Of a stretch of DNA of 64,000 nucleotides, positions 35,495 to 46,800 are shown piece by piece. The translations under genes were made by a program, and so were the position numbers. The DNA lies in contig JBBDJI010000009.1 of the NCBI GenBank assembly GCA_040879965.1, forward strand, positions 30,053 through 94,052. Direction: 5' to 3'. This stretch comes from Candidatus Babeliales bacterium. Lineage in GTDB: Bacteria; Babelota; Babeliae; Babelales; JACPOV01. The notes below the pieces were generated by a model. It searched no databases, was not told the origin of the DNA, and worked only from the letters and a program-made list of their open reading frames with translations. Within the stretch, counting starts at the first letter, position 1. Every line of letters starts with the position of its first letter.

Positions 35495-36460
35495 TTAATT
35501 GTTTGCAAAATTATTAGAAAAAAACTGCGCATAAAATAGATCAAGATATATTTCAGAGCCGCCATTTTTTATATGATAATCTAAGTCATACAAAAAATGA
35601 TGTGCATGCATAAGTTCTACCGCTTGATATAATTGCCAATCTTTTTTTATAAATGGAAATGGCAACCGATAGGCTATTTTTTTAGCTGATAAAAAATCAT
35701 TTTTTCGTGCTAATTTTACAAAATGAGCAGCTTTAAATAATTGATCAGACCAAAAAGACAACCAAAACATAGCAGGATATTCGGTTGATAATACTTGCCA
35801 AGTATTTAAAAATGCAGAAGATTTTTTTGCAAAAAAATAAGTACTTAATGTGAATAATGATTTATCAGGAATCACAATTTTGCAAAACCAATGTCGCATA
35901 AAATAATCTGCCGTATTTTTATTCAAAAATGAAAAATAATGCATTAATAAACATGCAACTTCTAAACTAATGCTACTTTGTTTTTCAAATAAAATAGCCA
36001 ATACATTTTTTTTATTTTCACTAAAATTAGGTAATAAAAAGCGATATAGTATATAAAAAAGATTTTGATCTATCTGTGCAGGTAACTCTACTGCCAGCCA
36101 TGTTTTTTTCATTTTTTCTGTAGTTTTTTCATAAAAAAAACATATCACATGCGGCCCATTATAATTCGATAAAAAATTTAAAAATATTTTTATTTTATTT
36201 TGATCTAAAGAACCAATATTGCCACACCAATATATAAAAGTAGAGCCCAAAAAAGGCATACTTACTTGTGCACAAAATTGTTCAATATCCATTTGTTCTA
36301 AATCAATAATACAATAATTATTTTCAGTAATATTTCTTATTTTTTGTTGTAATAAAGAACAAAATAATAATGGATAAGAAGTGCCAGAAAAAATAATAAC
36401 TGAGGAATCATAAAAAAAAGATCGGTTTGAAGCTTTTGATAAAAAGATTTGTAAATCCAT
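35495..36460 (-). CDS. holA: Putative DNA polymerase III delta subunit (HolA-like)
   Basis: The ATG at 36460 lies just after the rph stop. The 321-residue product has the spacing of HolA domains: an N-terminal AAA-like region with MDIEQFCAQVSMPFLG (about 53-68), like the HolA ...PFLG segment, a middle lid, and a C-terminal helical collar ending ELMHAHHFLYDLDYHIKNGG, like the HolA pattern ending in a Lys-Gly turn. The overall sequence is AT-driven and divergent; Walker A is absent, as is usual in delta. The delta subunit loads the sliding clamp. There is no strong ribosome site, so it may be coupled to rph. Confidence 0.5.
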   Translation of the reverse strand: MDLQIFLSKASNRSFFYDSSVIIFSGTSYPLLFCSLLQQKIRNITENNYCIIDLEQMDIEQFCAQVSMPFLGSTFIYWCGNIGSLDQNKIKIFLNFLSNYNGPHVICFFYEKTTEKMKKTWLAVELPAQIDQNLFYILYRFLLPNFSENKKNVLAILFEKQSSISLEVACLLMHYFSFLNKNTADYFMRHWFCKIVIPDKSLFTLSTYFFAKKSSAFLNTWQVLSTEYPAMFWLSFWSDQLFKAAHFVKLARKNDFLSAKKIAYRLPFPFIKKDWQLYQAVELMHAHHFLYDLDYHIKNGGSEIYLDLFYAQFFSNNFANN

Positions 36461-36467
36461 ATAAAAT

Positions 36468-37226
36468 TTATATGTTTTCGAGATGCAATATTTTAGGTGA
36501 TTTTTTTGGGCAATCAATCATTTGATCAATAAATGCTAAAAGCTTTTTTACCCCATTATCTGCTACTTCTTGCATTTCAACAATCTGTTGCCATGAAACT
36601 GGTTCTTGTTCAGCCGATCCTTGTATTTCAACAACATTTCCAGAACGAGTTAGTACAAAATTGAAATCTGCTTTCACATTACTATCTTCTGCAAAATCTA
36701 TATCCAGCAGTATTTCATTTTTTAATAACCCTACTGATATTGCAGCAATTTCTTCGGTTATAATAGGACTTTCAAGCAAACCTTTTTGTAACCATTTTTG
36801 CTCAGCAAGCTTTAAGGCTATGAAAGATCCTGTTATGCAGGCAGTCCGTGTACCACCATCTGCCTGTATAACATCACAATCTATATGCACAGTTTTTTCT
36901 GATAATTTATTAGATAAATCAACTACTGATCGTAACGATCTTCCAATTAAACGAGAAATTTCTATTGAACGCTCATTTCTTTTTGATAAAGATTCTCGTT
37001 CTATTCGGTTTTTTGTAGAAGCAGGTAATAATGAATATGATGCGGTAAGCCACCACTTTTTTCTACCCCGTAAAAAAATTGGTACTTGCCCAGTTAAAGA
37101 AACCGTACAAAGAACCTTAGTATTACCTATTTCAAATAATACTGAACCATCAGCATGAGAAGAAATACCACAGGTTAAATTCAATGGACGTAATTCATTA
37201 TAAGCACGATTATGTGATCGTTGCAT
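36468..37226 (-). CDS. rph: Ribonuclease PH
   Basis: The 252-residue phosphorolytic 3'-5' exoribonuclease has LRPLNLTCGISSHADGSVLFE, GNTKVLCTVSL, ASYSLLPAST, the RLIGRSLRSVV phosphate/RNA-site region, and CDVIQADGGTRTACI. It trims tRNA 3' ends using phosphate. Eight bases separate it from the upstream pnp, giving an RNA-processing pair that follows rpsO. Confidence 0.95.
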   Translation of the reverse strand: MQRSHNRAYNELRPLNLTCGISSHADGSVLFEIGNTKVLCTVSLTGQVPIFLRGRKKWWLTASYSLLPASTKNRIERESLSKRNERSIEISRLIGRSLRSVVDLSNKLSEKTVHIDCDVIQADGGTRTACITGSFIALKLAEQKWLQKGLLESPIITEEIAAISVGLLKNEILLDIDFAEDSNVKADFNFVLTRSGNVVEIQGSAEQEPVSWQQIVEMQEVADNGVKKLLAFIDQMIDCPKKSPKILHLENI

Positions 37227-37233
37227 AAATCTC

Positions 37234-39327
37234 TCAAACAGCTTCTTTTTGATTAATTAAACGTAATCTAATACGACCATTTTTTTCATCATAATCTATA
37301 ACTTGCACCATTACTTCATTATCAATTGGATAATCTTTTGCCAATGTTGCTTGTTGTTCACGCGGAATAGTTGATATATGAACCAAGCCATCTTGGCCAG
37401 GTGCTATTTCAACAAAAAGGCCAAAATCAGTAGCACGTTTAATTTTTCCTTTATATATATCACCGGGCTGAATAAATCCAGCTAACACTTTGACCCAACT
37501 TACGGCTACATCAAATTTAGCTTCAGGCTGGCCATAAATATTTACGGTACCATCACTTTCAATATCAATTGTTGTATTGGTTTTTTCAGTAATATCCTTG
37601 ATGATTTTTCCGCCAGAACCAATAATTGCACCAATTTTATCCGGAGAAATTTTTAAAGAAATAATTTGTGGTACTAAATGAGAAAGTGTCGGACTTGGTT
37701 CAGTCATAACTTTTTGCATTTCTTTTAAAATATGAAGCCGACCATCTCGTGATTGTGCTAATGCTTGTTCAAATACTTTTCGTGGTAACCCACCTTTGTA
37801 TTTGATATCCATCTGAATTGCGGTGATTCCAATATCAGTACCCGTCACTTTAAAATCCATAAGACCATAAGCATCTTCATCTCCATTAATATCACTTAAT
37901 GCTTTAAAAGTGCCATCGGGACTCTGTAATAATCCCATTGCAATACCACTGACCATTTTACGAATAGGAACACCTGCATTCATAAGAGCCATAGTAGAAC
38001 TACATACGGTAGCCATTGAGGTTGAACCATCTGATTCTAAAATATCTACTACAATACGAATAGTATAAGGAAAATCTTTTTTCAATGGCAACACTTGCTC
38101 AAGTGCAGAAACTGCTAAATAACCGTGACCTATTTCACGTCTACCCGGTCCTCTCATAAACCGCACTTCACCTGAAGAATATGGTAAAAAATTATAATGA
38201 AGCATAAATGATTTTTCTAATGTATTACCCATTAAATCTTCAACTTGTTGTTGGTCTTGTCCACCACCGAGAGTTACCGTTGCTAAAGCTTGTGTTTTAC
38301 CGCGAGTAAACAATGATGAACCATGCGTATAAGGCAGTAAGCCTACTTCAACTGCAATTTGACGAATTTCATCAAATTTTCGTTCATCAATTCGTTTATC
38401 TAATGCAAAAATTTCTTTTGATATATTTTCTGCAAAAACTTTATCAAACATATATTTAACTAATTTTGCAGAGATACCATTTTCTTCAATTTCTTGTTTT
38501 TCTTGTTCTACAAATTCATCTCTTAATGAATCTACAAGTGTATTACGTTCAACTTTGTTTTTAATAAAAACAGAGCGTAGCCGGTCAGAAGTTAAAAATG
38601 AATTGGCATGATTACGAATTCTTTTCCATGCGTCATCTTCATCTGTGTGTTCTTTCTCTACATTAAGCGCTTGCTGAATTTCTTTTTGCCATGCAACTTG
38701 TTTTTTTATTTTATCATGAGCCTTAAATAAAATATCGATAAGTTGATCTTCTTTTACTTCGTTCAAAGAACCTTCAACCATATTGATACCTTCATCTGTA
38801 CCAGCTACCACAATACGTACGTCAGATTTTTGTGTTTGAGAATAAGTTGGATTAAAAATCCATTCGCCATCAACGCGAGCTACTTCAACTGCACCTATAG
38901 GCCCCATAAATGGTATTTTTGATATTGAAAGCGCAATTGATGCTGCTACTAAAACAACTACACTTGGCATATGTTCTTTATCTACAGAATATACGGTAGC
39001 AAGAACTTGTAGTTGATTAAAATAATTTTCCGGAAATAGAGGCCGTATAGCACGATCAATATAGCGACTTGTTAATACTTCTTTATCAGTTAATCTTCCT
39101 TCGCGCTTAAAATAACCCCCTGGTATTTTGCCCGCTGCAGCCAATTGCTCTCGATAATCTACTGTTAATGGTAAAAATCCAGGAAATTCTTCAGTAGGAG
39201 CAGAAACAGCCGTTGCTAGTACAACCGTTTCACCATATTTAAACCATGCTGCACCATCAGCTTGAGCCGCAACTTTTCCAATCTCCACTTCATAATTAAA
39301 TTCTGGCAAGCTAAATTTTTTTACCAT
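37234..39327 (-). CDS. pnp: Polynucleotide phosphorylase
   Basis: The 697-residue PNPase has two RNase PH-like domains (about 1-230 and 300-540), the helical linker between them, a KH domain (IIGSGGKIIKDITEKT, about 560-575) and a C-terminal S1 domain (GDIYKGKIKRATDFGLFVEI). The second core keeps the GRREIGHG and SDGSTSMATVC motifs of the active site. It degrades mRNA from the 3' end with phosphate. The rpsO-pnp order is conserved in many bacteria. It is complete, with rph directly downstream. Confidence 0.97.
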   Translation of the reverse strand: MVKKFSLPEFNYEVEIGKVAAQADGAAWFKYGETVVLATAVSAPTEEFPGFLPLTVDYREQLAAAGKIPGGYFKREGRLTDKEVLTSRYIDRAIRPLFPENYFNQLQVLATVYSVDKEHMPSVVVLVAASIALSISKIPFMGPIGAVEVARVDGEWIFNPTYSQTQKSDVRIVVAGTDEGINMVEGSLNEVKEDQLIDILFKAHDKIKKQVAWQKEIQQALNVEKEHTDEDDAWKRIRNHANSFLTSDRLRSVFIKNKVERNTLVDSLRDEFVEQEKQEIEENGISAKLVKYMFDKVFAENISKEIFALDKRIDERKFDEIRQIAVEVGLLPYTHGSSLFTRGKTQALATVTLGGGQDQQQVEDLMGNTLEKSFMLHYNFLPYSSGEVRFMRGPGRREIGHGYLAVSALEQVLPLKKDFPYTIRIVVDILESDGSTSMATVCSSTMALMNAGVPIRKMVSGIAMGLLQSPDGTFKALSDINGDEDAYGLMDFKVTGTDIGITAIQMDIKYKGGLPRKVFEQALAQSRDGRLHILKEMQKVMTEPSPTLSHLVPQIISLKISPDKIGAIIGSGGKIIKDITEKTNTTIDIESDGTVNIYGQPEAKFDVAVSWVKVLAGFIQPGDIYKGKIKRATDFGLFVEIAPGQDGLVHISTIPREQQATLAKDYPIDNEVMVQVIDYDEKNGRIRLRLINQKEAV

Positions 39328-39361
39328 TCTATATTTTCCCTATTTGGTACTTTATTATTAT

Positions 39362-39634
39362 TTATTTTCGTAAACCTAAACGTTCAATCAATGTTTTATA
39401 AGTTTGAACATTCTTTCGCTCTAAGTATTGCAATGATTTGCGCCTTCTTGCAACCATTTGGATCATTCCTCTTTTTGAAGCAAAATCTTTAGGATGCGAT
39501 CTAAAATGTTCAGTCAAACGCGTAATATGTTCCGTTAACTGTGCAACTTGCACTTCAACAGAACCAGTGTCTTTTTCATTTATTTTAAATTCATCTAAAT
39601 TAATTTTGATGTCTTTCATATCTTTTTTTGCCAT
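39362..39634 (-). CDS. rpsO: 30S ribosomal protein S15
   Basis: The 90-residue product has the S15 core [36 protein letters not shown] and the closing [22 protein letters not shown]15 binds 16S rRNA helix 22 early in 30S assembly. The 34-base gap to pnp and the tRNA-Val just upstream suggest one transcript with RNA processing at the tRNA. Confidence 0.96.
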   Translation of the reverse strand: MAKKDMKDIKINLDEFKINEKDTGSVEVQVAQLTEHITRLTEHFRSHPKDFASKRGMIQMVARRRKSLQYLERKNVQTYKTLIERLGLRK

Positions 39635-39664
39635 TTATTTTATCTCCATATAAGTATTACTTCT

Positions 39665-39739
39665 TGGTAGGCACGAGCGGATTTGAACCGCTGACCCCTG
39701 CTACGTCAAAGCAGTGCTCTGCCACTGAGCTACGCGCCT
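39665..39739 (-). tRNA. tRNA-Val (GAC)
   Basis: A 75-base cloverleaf: acceptor AGGCGCG with CGTGCCT (one G-T pair), D-arm TAGCTCAGTGGCAGAGC, anticodon stem CTGCT/AGCAG with loop TTGACGT (anticodon GAC), T-arm with GGTTCAAATCC, discriminator A and encoded CCA (39665-39667). It lies between rpoC and rpsO on the same strand. Confidence 0.95.
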
Positions 39740-39756
39740 ACTGTTTTCATTTATTT

Positions 39757-42700
39757 CTATGCTGCTTGTTCCTGCTCTACCCTTACTGTTGACATCTCTT
39801 GCGCACGAGCTTCTTTTTCATATTCTGATTCTTCATCGCCTAAATATTTCATTCTGAAGGATTTTATCCCAGTCCCTGCAGGTATTAGTTTACCAATAAT
39901 TACGTTTTCTTTTAAGCCATAAAGATGATCTTCCTGTCCTGCGATTGACGCTTCAGTTAAAATCTTAGTTGTTTCCTGGAATGAAGCTGCAGAAATAAAG
40001 CTTTCAGTATCAAGTGATGCAAGCGTTATACCCATTAAGGTAGGTTTAGCAACTGCAACTTTTTTCCCTTCAGCTTGCAACAATGCATTTACTGATTTAA
40101 AGTGAATTTTATCCACCCGATCACCTATGAGGAATTCTGAATCACCCTGTTCAACAATACGTACTTTACGTATCATTTGCCTAACAATCAATTCAATATG
40201 GCGATCATTAATACCAACACCTTGCAACAAGTAAATTTCTTGAATTTGATTTACCAAGTATTTTTGTAAGACTTCTGGTCCTAAAATACGTAGAATATCA
40301 TGCAATACTGGTGTGCCACTTGTTAATGGGTCTCCCGCATTTATTTTATCTCCATTCATTACATTGAGCTGTTTACCTCGTGGAATGAAATAATCAAATG
40401 ATTCATATGCATTTACAACGCTTACTTTACGCAAACCACGATGAATACCACCAAAAACAATTTCTCCATCAATATCAGCTATAATCGCTGGATCTTTTGG
40501 CACACGAGCCTCAAATAATTCAGCAATACGTGGTAAACCACCTGCAATATCTTTTGTTCTAAATGTTTCGCGAGGGATTTTAACTAAGATATCACCGACT
40601 GCAACTTTCTGTAGATCATCTACTGATAAATAACTGCCAGTCGGAAGATAATATTGTGCAAGCTCATCGCCTTCTTCGTTTACAATACTCAATGAAGGTT
40701 GATATTTTTCACCTTTGTGTTCTAACACAATTTTGCTTGATTTACTTGTACTTTCATCAAAAACATTTTGAATAGTATTGTTTTCAATTAAATCTACATA
40801 GTTAATAATACCAGCTTTTTCAGTAATAATTACTTTATTGTTAACATCCCATTCAGCAAGTTTTTTGCCAATTTCTACTTCTTGACCTTCTTCCACAAGC
40901 AAAAGAGCACCGTATTCCACATCATGATGTTGTAATTCTCTGCCATCCTGCGAGACAATTACTAAAGCTGCTTTTCTACTTACTATAATAGAGTGGCCTT
41001 CTTTATTTTTAACTGTTCGCATACCACGCAATTGAATAATACCTTTGTGCTTTGCTACAAAAACTGATTGTTCTGCTGCACCACTGGCAATACCACCAAT
41101 ATGAAATGTTCTCATGGTTAACTGTGTTCCAGGTTCACCAATTGATTGTGCTGCAATAATACCAACGGTAGTTCCAACATCAACAGGTTGCCCTTTGGAA
41201 AGATCTATCCCATAACATTGAGCACAAACGCCACGTTTTGCTTGACATGTTAATACTGAACGTATCGCTAATTTAGATAAAGCAGAATTAGCAATTCTAT
41301 TTACATCTTCTTTTGTTACTAATTGACCCTGTTTTAATAATAATTGGCCATCGATAGGATCCTTAATGTCAGCAGCTACTACACGGCCAAATGATCTATT
41401 AGCTAACGGATTAATAACATCGCCACCTTCTTTTAAATCTTCTAATTCAATATAGCCAAGCGTCTGGCAATCTTTAATAGTGATGACTGCATCTTGCGCT
41501 ACATCAACTAATTTACGAGTTAAATAGCCTGAGTTTGCTGTTTTTAATGCAGTATCAGCCTGACCTTTACGAGCACCATGAGTTGAAATAAAGTATTCAA
41601 AAACGCTTAATCCACCTTTAAAGTTAGACTTTACACACGTTTCCATAATTTCACCAGTTGGCTTAGCCATTAATCCACGCATCCCAACAAGCTGCTTAAT
41701 TTGATCTTTCGATCCACGAGCACCTGATTCAAGCATCATAAATATCGGATTAAATGGCTTGAATGATTTATTCTCATTTAAGAACGCTTCATTATTTTCT
41801 ATCTCTAAATCATGCGTTACTTCAGAAGCGACATCAGCGGTTGCATGTCCCCAGATGCTAAGAACTTTGTTATAACGTTCTCCATTGGTTATAATGCCAT
41901 CCATGTACATTTTTTCAACACGCTGTACTTCTTTTTCACCTTTTTTTACAATTTCATCTTTTTTAGCAGGAACTATTAGATTACTAAGAGAGAATGAAAT
42001 ACCACCTTTAGTTGAATAGTAAAAACCAAGCTTCTTAACTTTATCCAAACAATCAACGGTCGCTTCGTCACCAAAGCGATAGTAAACTTTTTCTACTAAT
42101 TTAACTAAATCACTTCGTTTCATTACTTTATTAATCCAATAAAACTCTGATCCTGTTGGTAAAGCATCATATAAAATAACGCGACCCACAGTCGTTTCTA
42201 CAAGTTCTACTTTATCTTGAGATTTTAAACGCAACTTGATTTTTGCATGCAAGGTTGCCTTTCCAAATTGAAAAGCAGTAATAACTTCTTGAATGCTTGA
42301 AAAAACAATTCCTTCACCAAGCGCACCACAACGTACTTTACTCATATAATGTAGACCAAGAACCATATCTTGTGATGGTACTGCTAACGGACGTCCATTT
42401 GCTGCTGATAGAATATTTTTCGTTGATAATATTAATGCTACTGATTCTTCTTGTGATTTTTCACTTAATGGTATATGCACGGCCATTTGATCACCGTCAA
42501 AATCAGCATTATATGCTGAACAAACTAACGGATGAATTTTAACCGCTTTTCCATCAACCAATATTGGATAAAACGCTTGAATACCATAGCGATGCAGTGT
42601 TGGTGCACGGTTTAATAGTACTGGACGATTTTTAACTATTTGTTCCAGTACATCCCATATTTCAGGTGAGCTATCTTCTACCATTCGTTTTGCAACACGT

Positions 42701-43890
42701 AAATTTGCTGCCAGTTCTCGTTCAATAAGACCATGGTAAATGTATGGCTTAAAGAGTTCAAGCGCCATAATTTTAGGTAATCCACATTGATCCATACGCA
42801 ATTCAGGATCAACAACAATAACAGAACGACCCGAATAATCTACACGTTTACCAAGTAGATTTTGTCTGAATCGCCCCTGTTTACCACGTAACATTTCACT
42901 TAAGGATTTAAGTGGTCGTTTATTAGATCCAGTAAGGGGCTTACCACGGCGACCATTATCAATAAGTGCATCAACCGCTTCTTGCAACATGCGTTTTTCG
43001 TTACGAATAATTACTTCAGGAGCTTCAATCTCAATTAATCGTTGCAGACGAATATTACGATTAAGCAATCGTCGATACAGTTCATTTAAATCAGAACTCG
43101 CAAATCTTCCACCTTCAAGAGGAACTAATGGCCTTAAATCAGGTGGTAATACTGGAAGTATTTTCAAAATCATCCAAGATGGATTAATACCTGCTTGCGT
43201 AAGTCCCGTTAAAATTTTTATGCGACGCATAATTTTAAGACGAGCAGTTACAGCAGCAACTTTTGCATACTCTTGTTGGAGATTTGAAATCTCTAAATTA
43301 AGATCTAATACTTCAAGAATTTGACGAACAGCTTCGGCACCAATTTCCGCTTTAAAATCTATATCTTCTGGATGCTGCTCTTTATAACGATCATACTCAG
43401 CATTAGTAAGTAAAGTTTTATAACTATATGGAGATTTACCAGGATTAATAACTAAATACGCATCAAAATAAATAACCCGTTCTAAGTCTTTAATTGGCAT
43501 ATCCATAATTAAACTAAGATAGCTTGGAATACCTTTTAAATACCAGATATGACATACCGGAGCAACTAAATCTATATGCCCCATACGTTCACGCCTGACA
43601 CGAGATTGAATTACTTCAACTCCGCATTTTTCACACGTTACACCACGATGCTTCATTCTTTTATATTTGCCGCAATTACATTCCCAGTCTTTAACAGGAC
43701 CGAAAATGCGTGCACAAAATAAACCATCTCGTTCTGGCTTTAAAGTTCGATAATTAATTGTTTCAATTTTCGTAACTCTACCATATGATAACGATTTAAT
43801 TTTTTCAGGCGAAGCAAGCCCAAGTTTAATTGCATTAAATTTAACGGCGCTAATATACTCTCTAAAACGCTCTAAAATTCGGTTACTCAT
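39757..43890 (-). CDS. rpoC: RNA polymerase beta' subunit
   Basis: The 1377-residue product has the N-terminal zinc site (WECNCGKYKRMKHRGVTCEKC, abbreviated, about 68-90), the catalytic NADFDGDQMAVH (about 460; three Asp bind Mg), the bridge helix/trigger loop region with GARKGQADTALKTANSGYLTR, abbreviated, and the second zinc site CQAKRGVCAQCYG. The length is close to E. coli RpoC (about 1400). The start overlaps rpoB by 8 bases, so translation is coupled. tRNA-Val follows 17 bases downstream of the stop. Confidence 0.98.
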   Translation of the reverse strand: MSNRILERFREYISAVKFNAIKLGLASPEKIKSLSYGRVTKIETINYRTLKPERDGLFCARIFGPVKDWECNCGKYKRMKHRGVTCEKCGVEVIQSRVRRERMGHIDLVAPVCHIWYLKGIPSYLSLIMDMPIKDLERVIYFDAYLVINPGKSPYSYKTLLTNAEYDRYKEQHPEDIDFKAEIGAEAVRQILEVLDLNLEISNLQQEYAKVAAVTARLKIMRRIKILTGLTQAGINPSWMILKILPVLPPDLRPLVPLEGGRFASSDLNELYRRLLNRNIRLQRLIEIEAPEVIIRNEKRMLQEAVDALIDNGRRGKPLTGSNKRPLKSLSEMLRGKQGRFRQNLLGKRVDYSGRSVIVVDPELRMDQCGLPKIMALELFKPYIYHGLIERELAANLRVAKRMVEDSSPEIWDVLEQIVKNRPVLLNRAPTLHRYGIQAFYPILVDGKAVKIHPLVCSAYNADFDGDQMAVHIPLSEKSQEESVALILSTKNILSAANGRPLAVPSQDMVLGLHYMSKVRCGALGEGIVFSSIQEVITAFQFGKATLHAKIKLRLKSQDKVELVETTVGRVILYDALPTGSEFYWINKVMKRSDLVKLVEKVYYRFGDEATVDCLDKVKKLGFYYSTKGGISFSLSNLIVPAKKDEIVKKGEKEVQRVEKMYMDGIITNGERYNKVLSIWGHATADVASEVTHDLEIENNEAFLNENKSFKPFNPIFMMLESGARGSKDQIKQLVGMRGLMAKPTGEIMETCVKSNFKGGLSVFEYFISTHGARKGQADTALKTANSGYLTRKLVDVAQDAVITIKDCQTLGYIELEDLKEGGDVINPLANRSFGRVVAADIKDPIDGQLLLKQGQLVTKEDVNRIANSALSKLAIRSVLTCQAKRGVCAQCYGIDLSKGQPVDVGTTVGIIAAQSIGEPGTQLTMRTFHIGGIASGAAEQSVFVAKHKGIIQLRGMRTVKNKEGHSIIVSRKAALVIVSQDGRELQHHDVEYGALLLVEEGQEVEIGKKLAEWDVNNKVIITEKAGIINYVDLIENNTIQNVFDESTSKSSKIVLEHKGEKYQPSLSIVNEEGDELAQYYLPTGSYLSVDDLQKVAVGDILVKIPRETFRTKDIAGGLPRIAELFEARVPKDPAIIADIDGEIVFGGIHRGLRKVSVVNAYESFDYFIPRGKQLNVMNGDKINAGDPLTSGTPVLHDILRILGPEVLQKYLVNQIQEIYLLQGVGINDRHIELIVRQMIRKVRIVEQGDSEFLIGDRVDKIHFKSVNALLQAEGKKVAVAKPTLMGITLASLDTESFISAASFQETTKILTEASIAGQEDHLYGLKENVIIGKLIPAGTGIKSFRMKYLGDEESEYEKEARAQEMSTVRVEQEQAA

Positions 43891-46800
43891 TGACTTCCTC
43901 CTTGCCAGTCCTAAATAGATCGACTCGCAATCCTAAACTTTGAAGTTCTTTAATCAGTACATTAAACGATTCTGGCAAACCAGGCTCAGGTATTTTTTCA
44001 CCACTTACAATTGCATCATATACTTTTGGACGGCCGTTCACGTCGTCAGATTTATATGTCAGCATTTCTTGTAAAGTATATGCAGCACCATAAGCTTCAA
44101 GTGCCCATACTTCCATTTCACCAAAACGTTGTCCACCCATTTGTGCTTTTCCACCAAGAGGTTGCTGAGTAACTAACGAATATGGCCCAACAGATCGAGC
44201 ATGTAATTTATCATCAACCATATGATTTAATTTCATCATATAAATTGATCCAACCGTTACTGGTTGATCAAAATACTCACCAGTTCTACCATCTAATAAA
44301 TTAAATGAACCAACTTCTGGTAAATCAAGATCTCGTAACATTGGTTTAATATCTTGATCTAAATTTGCCCCATCGAATACAGGAGAGTCAAACAATACAC
44401 CAGTATTTGCAGTTTTTTTGGCAAGTTTCATAACCTCATCTTCACCATACAATTTCTCGTATTCATCGAGGAGATCTTTGCCATAACAATTTTGCAAATA
44501 CTTTTTAATTTTTCCGTAACCTTCAGTTGCAAGCATATTTTCTAACTGTCGACCTAATTGCTTACCTGCAAGCCCAAGCGCTGTTTCTAAAATTTGTCCT
44601 ACGTTCATACGAGATGGTACGCCAAGCGGATTTAATACTATATCAACCGCTGTTCCATCTTCTAAATGAGGCATGTCTTCTCTAGGAACAATAATAGATA
44701 CCACACCTTTATTACCATGGCGTCCTGCGATTTTGTCACCAACAGAGATATGTCTCTTTGATGCAATATATACTTTTACCATCTTGATAACACCTGATGG
44801 TAATGGATCACCTTTCTTCAATTTATTGATGCGCTCTTCTTTTAATCCAGCTAAAATTCTTTGTTGCGTTTCAAATGACAATTTCATTCTTTCAATTGTT
44901 TCTAAAATCTCTTTGTCTTTTACTTTGAGCGCAAGCAATTCTTCTAAATTAAGATCTTGGAGCTGTTTTTTATCATATTTTTTGTTTTTTAGTAGCTTTT
45001 GAGAAACCTTACCAGAAGGTTCACCACTCGCTAATAAATCTACTATTTTTTCTGAAATCATTTTTTCTAAGAAATGCAAATGACTTTCAAATTCAGCATC
45101 AAGTTCAGCGGTTCGTTTTGCTACTAATTCTTTGTAACGCTTATCTTTTCGAATTCCACTACGTGAGAAAACTTTTACATCAATTACGGTGCCTTCAATT
45201 CCAGGCGGTACTCGTAAAGAAGTATCTCTTACTTCACGAGCTTTTTCACCAAAAATAGCACGAAGTAATTTTTCTTCTGGAGAATATTGAATGTCACCTT
45301 TTAATGTTACTTTTCCAACAAGAATATCACCGGGTTTCACTCGAGTACCGATACGTACTATACCATCATCATCTAAACTTGATAATGCGATTTCACTAAC
45401 ATTTGGTACATCTTTAGTAATTTCTTCAGGTCCTAATTTAGTATCTCGTGCATCTACTTTGTATTCATCAATATGAACCGAAGTTAATGAATCTTCTGCT
45501 ACTAAGCGCTTACTTAATACAATAGCATCTTCAAAGTTATATCCGTGCCATGGCATAAATGCAACGAGCAAATTAGATCCTAATGCAAGCTCTCCATATT
45601 CAATACCAGGACCATTAGTTAAAATCGTACCAACTTTAACAATATCACCTTTTTTAACTATAGGCGTTTGATGAATCCAAGTGCTAAAGCTTGATCGCTG
45701 AAATTTTCTTAAAGTATAAATATCAATACCTTGCGATATCCAATCATCAATATTACTAAATACTTCTTTGTCAACACGAATAATAATGCGCTCTGAAGAA
45801 ACATATTCTACAACACCAGGACGTTTTGCAACAATCATGGCACCAGAAGATTTACTAATTTCTTTTTCCATGCCCGTACCAACGATTGGTGCTTCACATT
45901 TTATTAAAGGAACTGCTTGACGTTGCATATTCGAACCCATTAATGCACGCGTAGCATCATCATGTTCCAAAAATGGAATTAATGCCGTGGAAACTGATAC
46001 CAATTGTTTGGGGGATAAATCAACATAATTAATTTTATTTGAATCAACATAAATAAAATCACCTTCATGTCGCGCAACAAGCGTATTGCCAGAAAGCTTA
46101 GCGGTACCAGGCTTTACTGCATCAGCCTGAGCGATATATTTATCAATTTCTTCAAATGCATCAAGAAATACTACATTATCTTGGATATTATTTTTAGCTA
46201 CTGGTCGGTAAGCAGTTTCGATAAATCCTAAATCATTTACCATTGCATATGTTGCCAAAGAAGAAATTAAACCAACCGTTTGCCCTTCAGGAGTTTCGAT
46301 CGGGCAAATACGACCATAATGAGATATATGCACATCACGAATTTCATATGTCGCACGATCTTTTAAAACACCACCAGGCCCAAGAGCTGACAACCTTCTT
46401 TTATGAGCAATTTCAGATAAAGGATTGGTTTGATCCATAAATTGAGATAACTGACCTGTACCAAAAAATTCTCGCATTACTGCGCTCAATGGCTTAATAT
46501 TTAAAAAGTCTTGAGGCATTAATGCACTATGAACCTCTTGCGTTCTAAATCGTTCTCGCACAATACGTTCAATACGAAGAAAACCTAAATATACTTGATT
46601 GGTAAGCAATTCACCCACTAATCGTACACGACGATTTCCCAAGTGATCAATATCATCAAGCTCGCCTTCTCCTAGTTCACGCAAGTTAACCAAATAACGG
46701 ACAGAACCTACAATGTCTTCCAATGTTAAAACATGAGTATCTTCAGGTATATCTAGTCTTAGCTTTCGATTAATTCGAATGCGACCAACTCTTGTTAAAT

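Noticed and set aside
42989-43324. 111-codon plus-strand frame
   Set aside because: It lies wholly inside rpoC on the other strand and has no independent signals.
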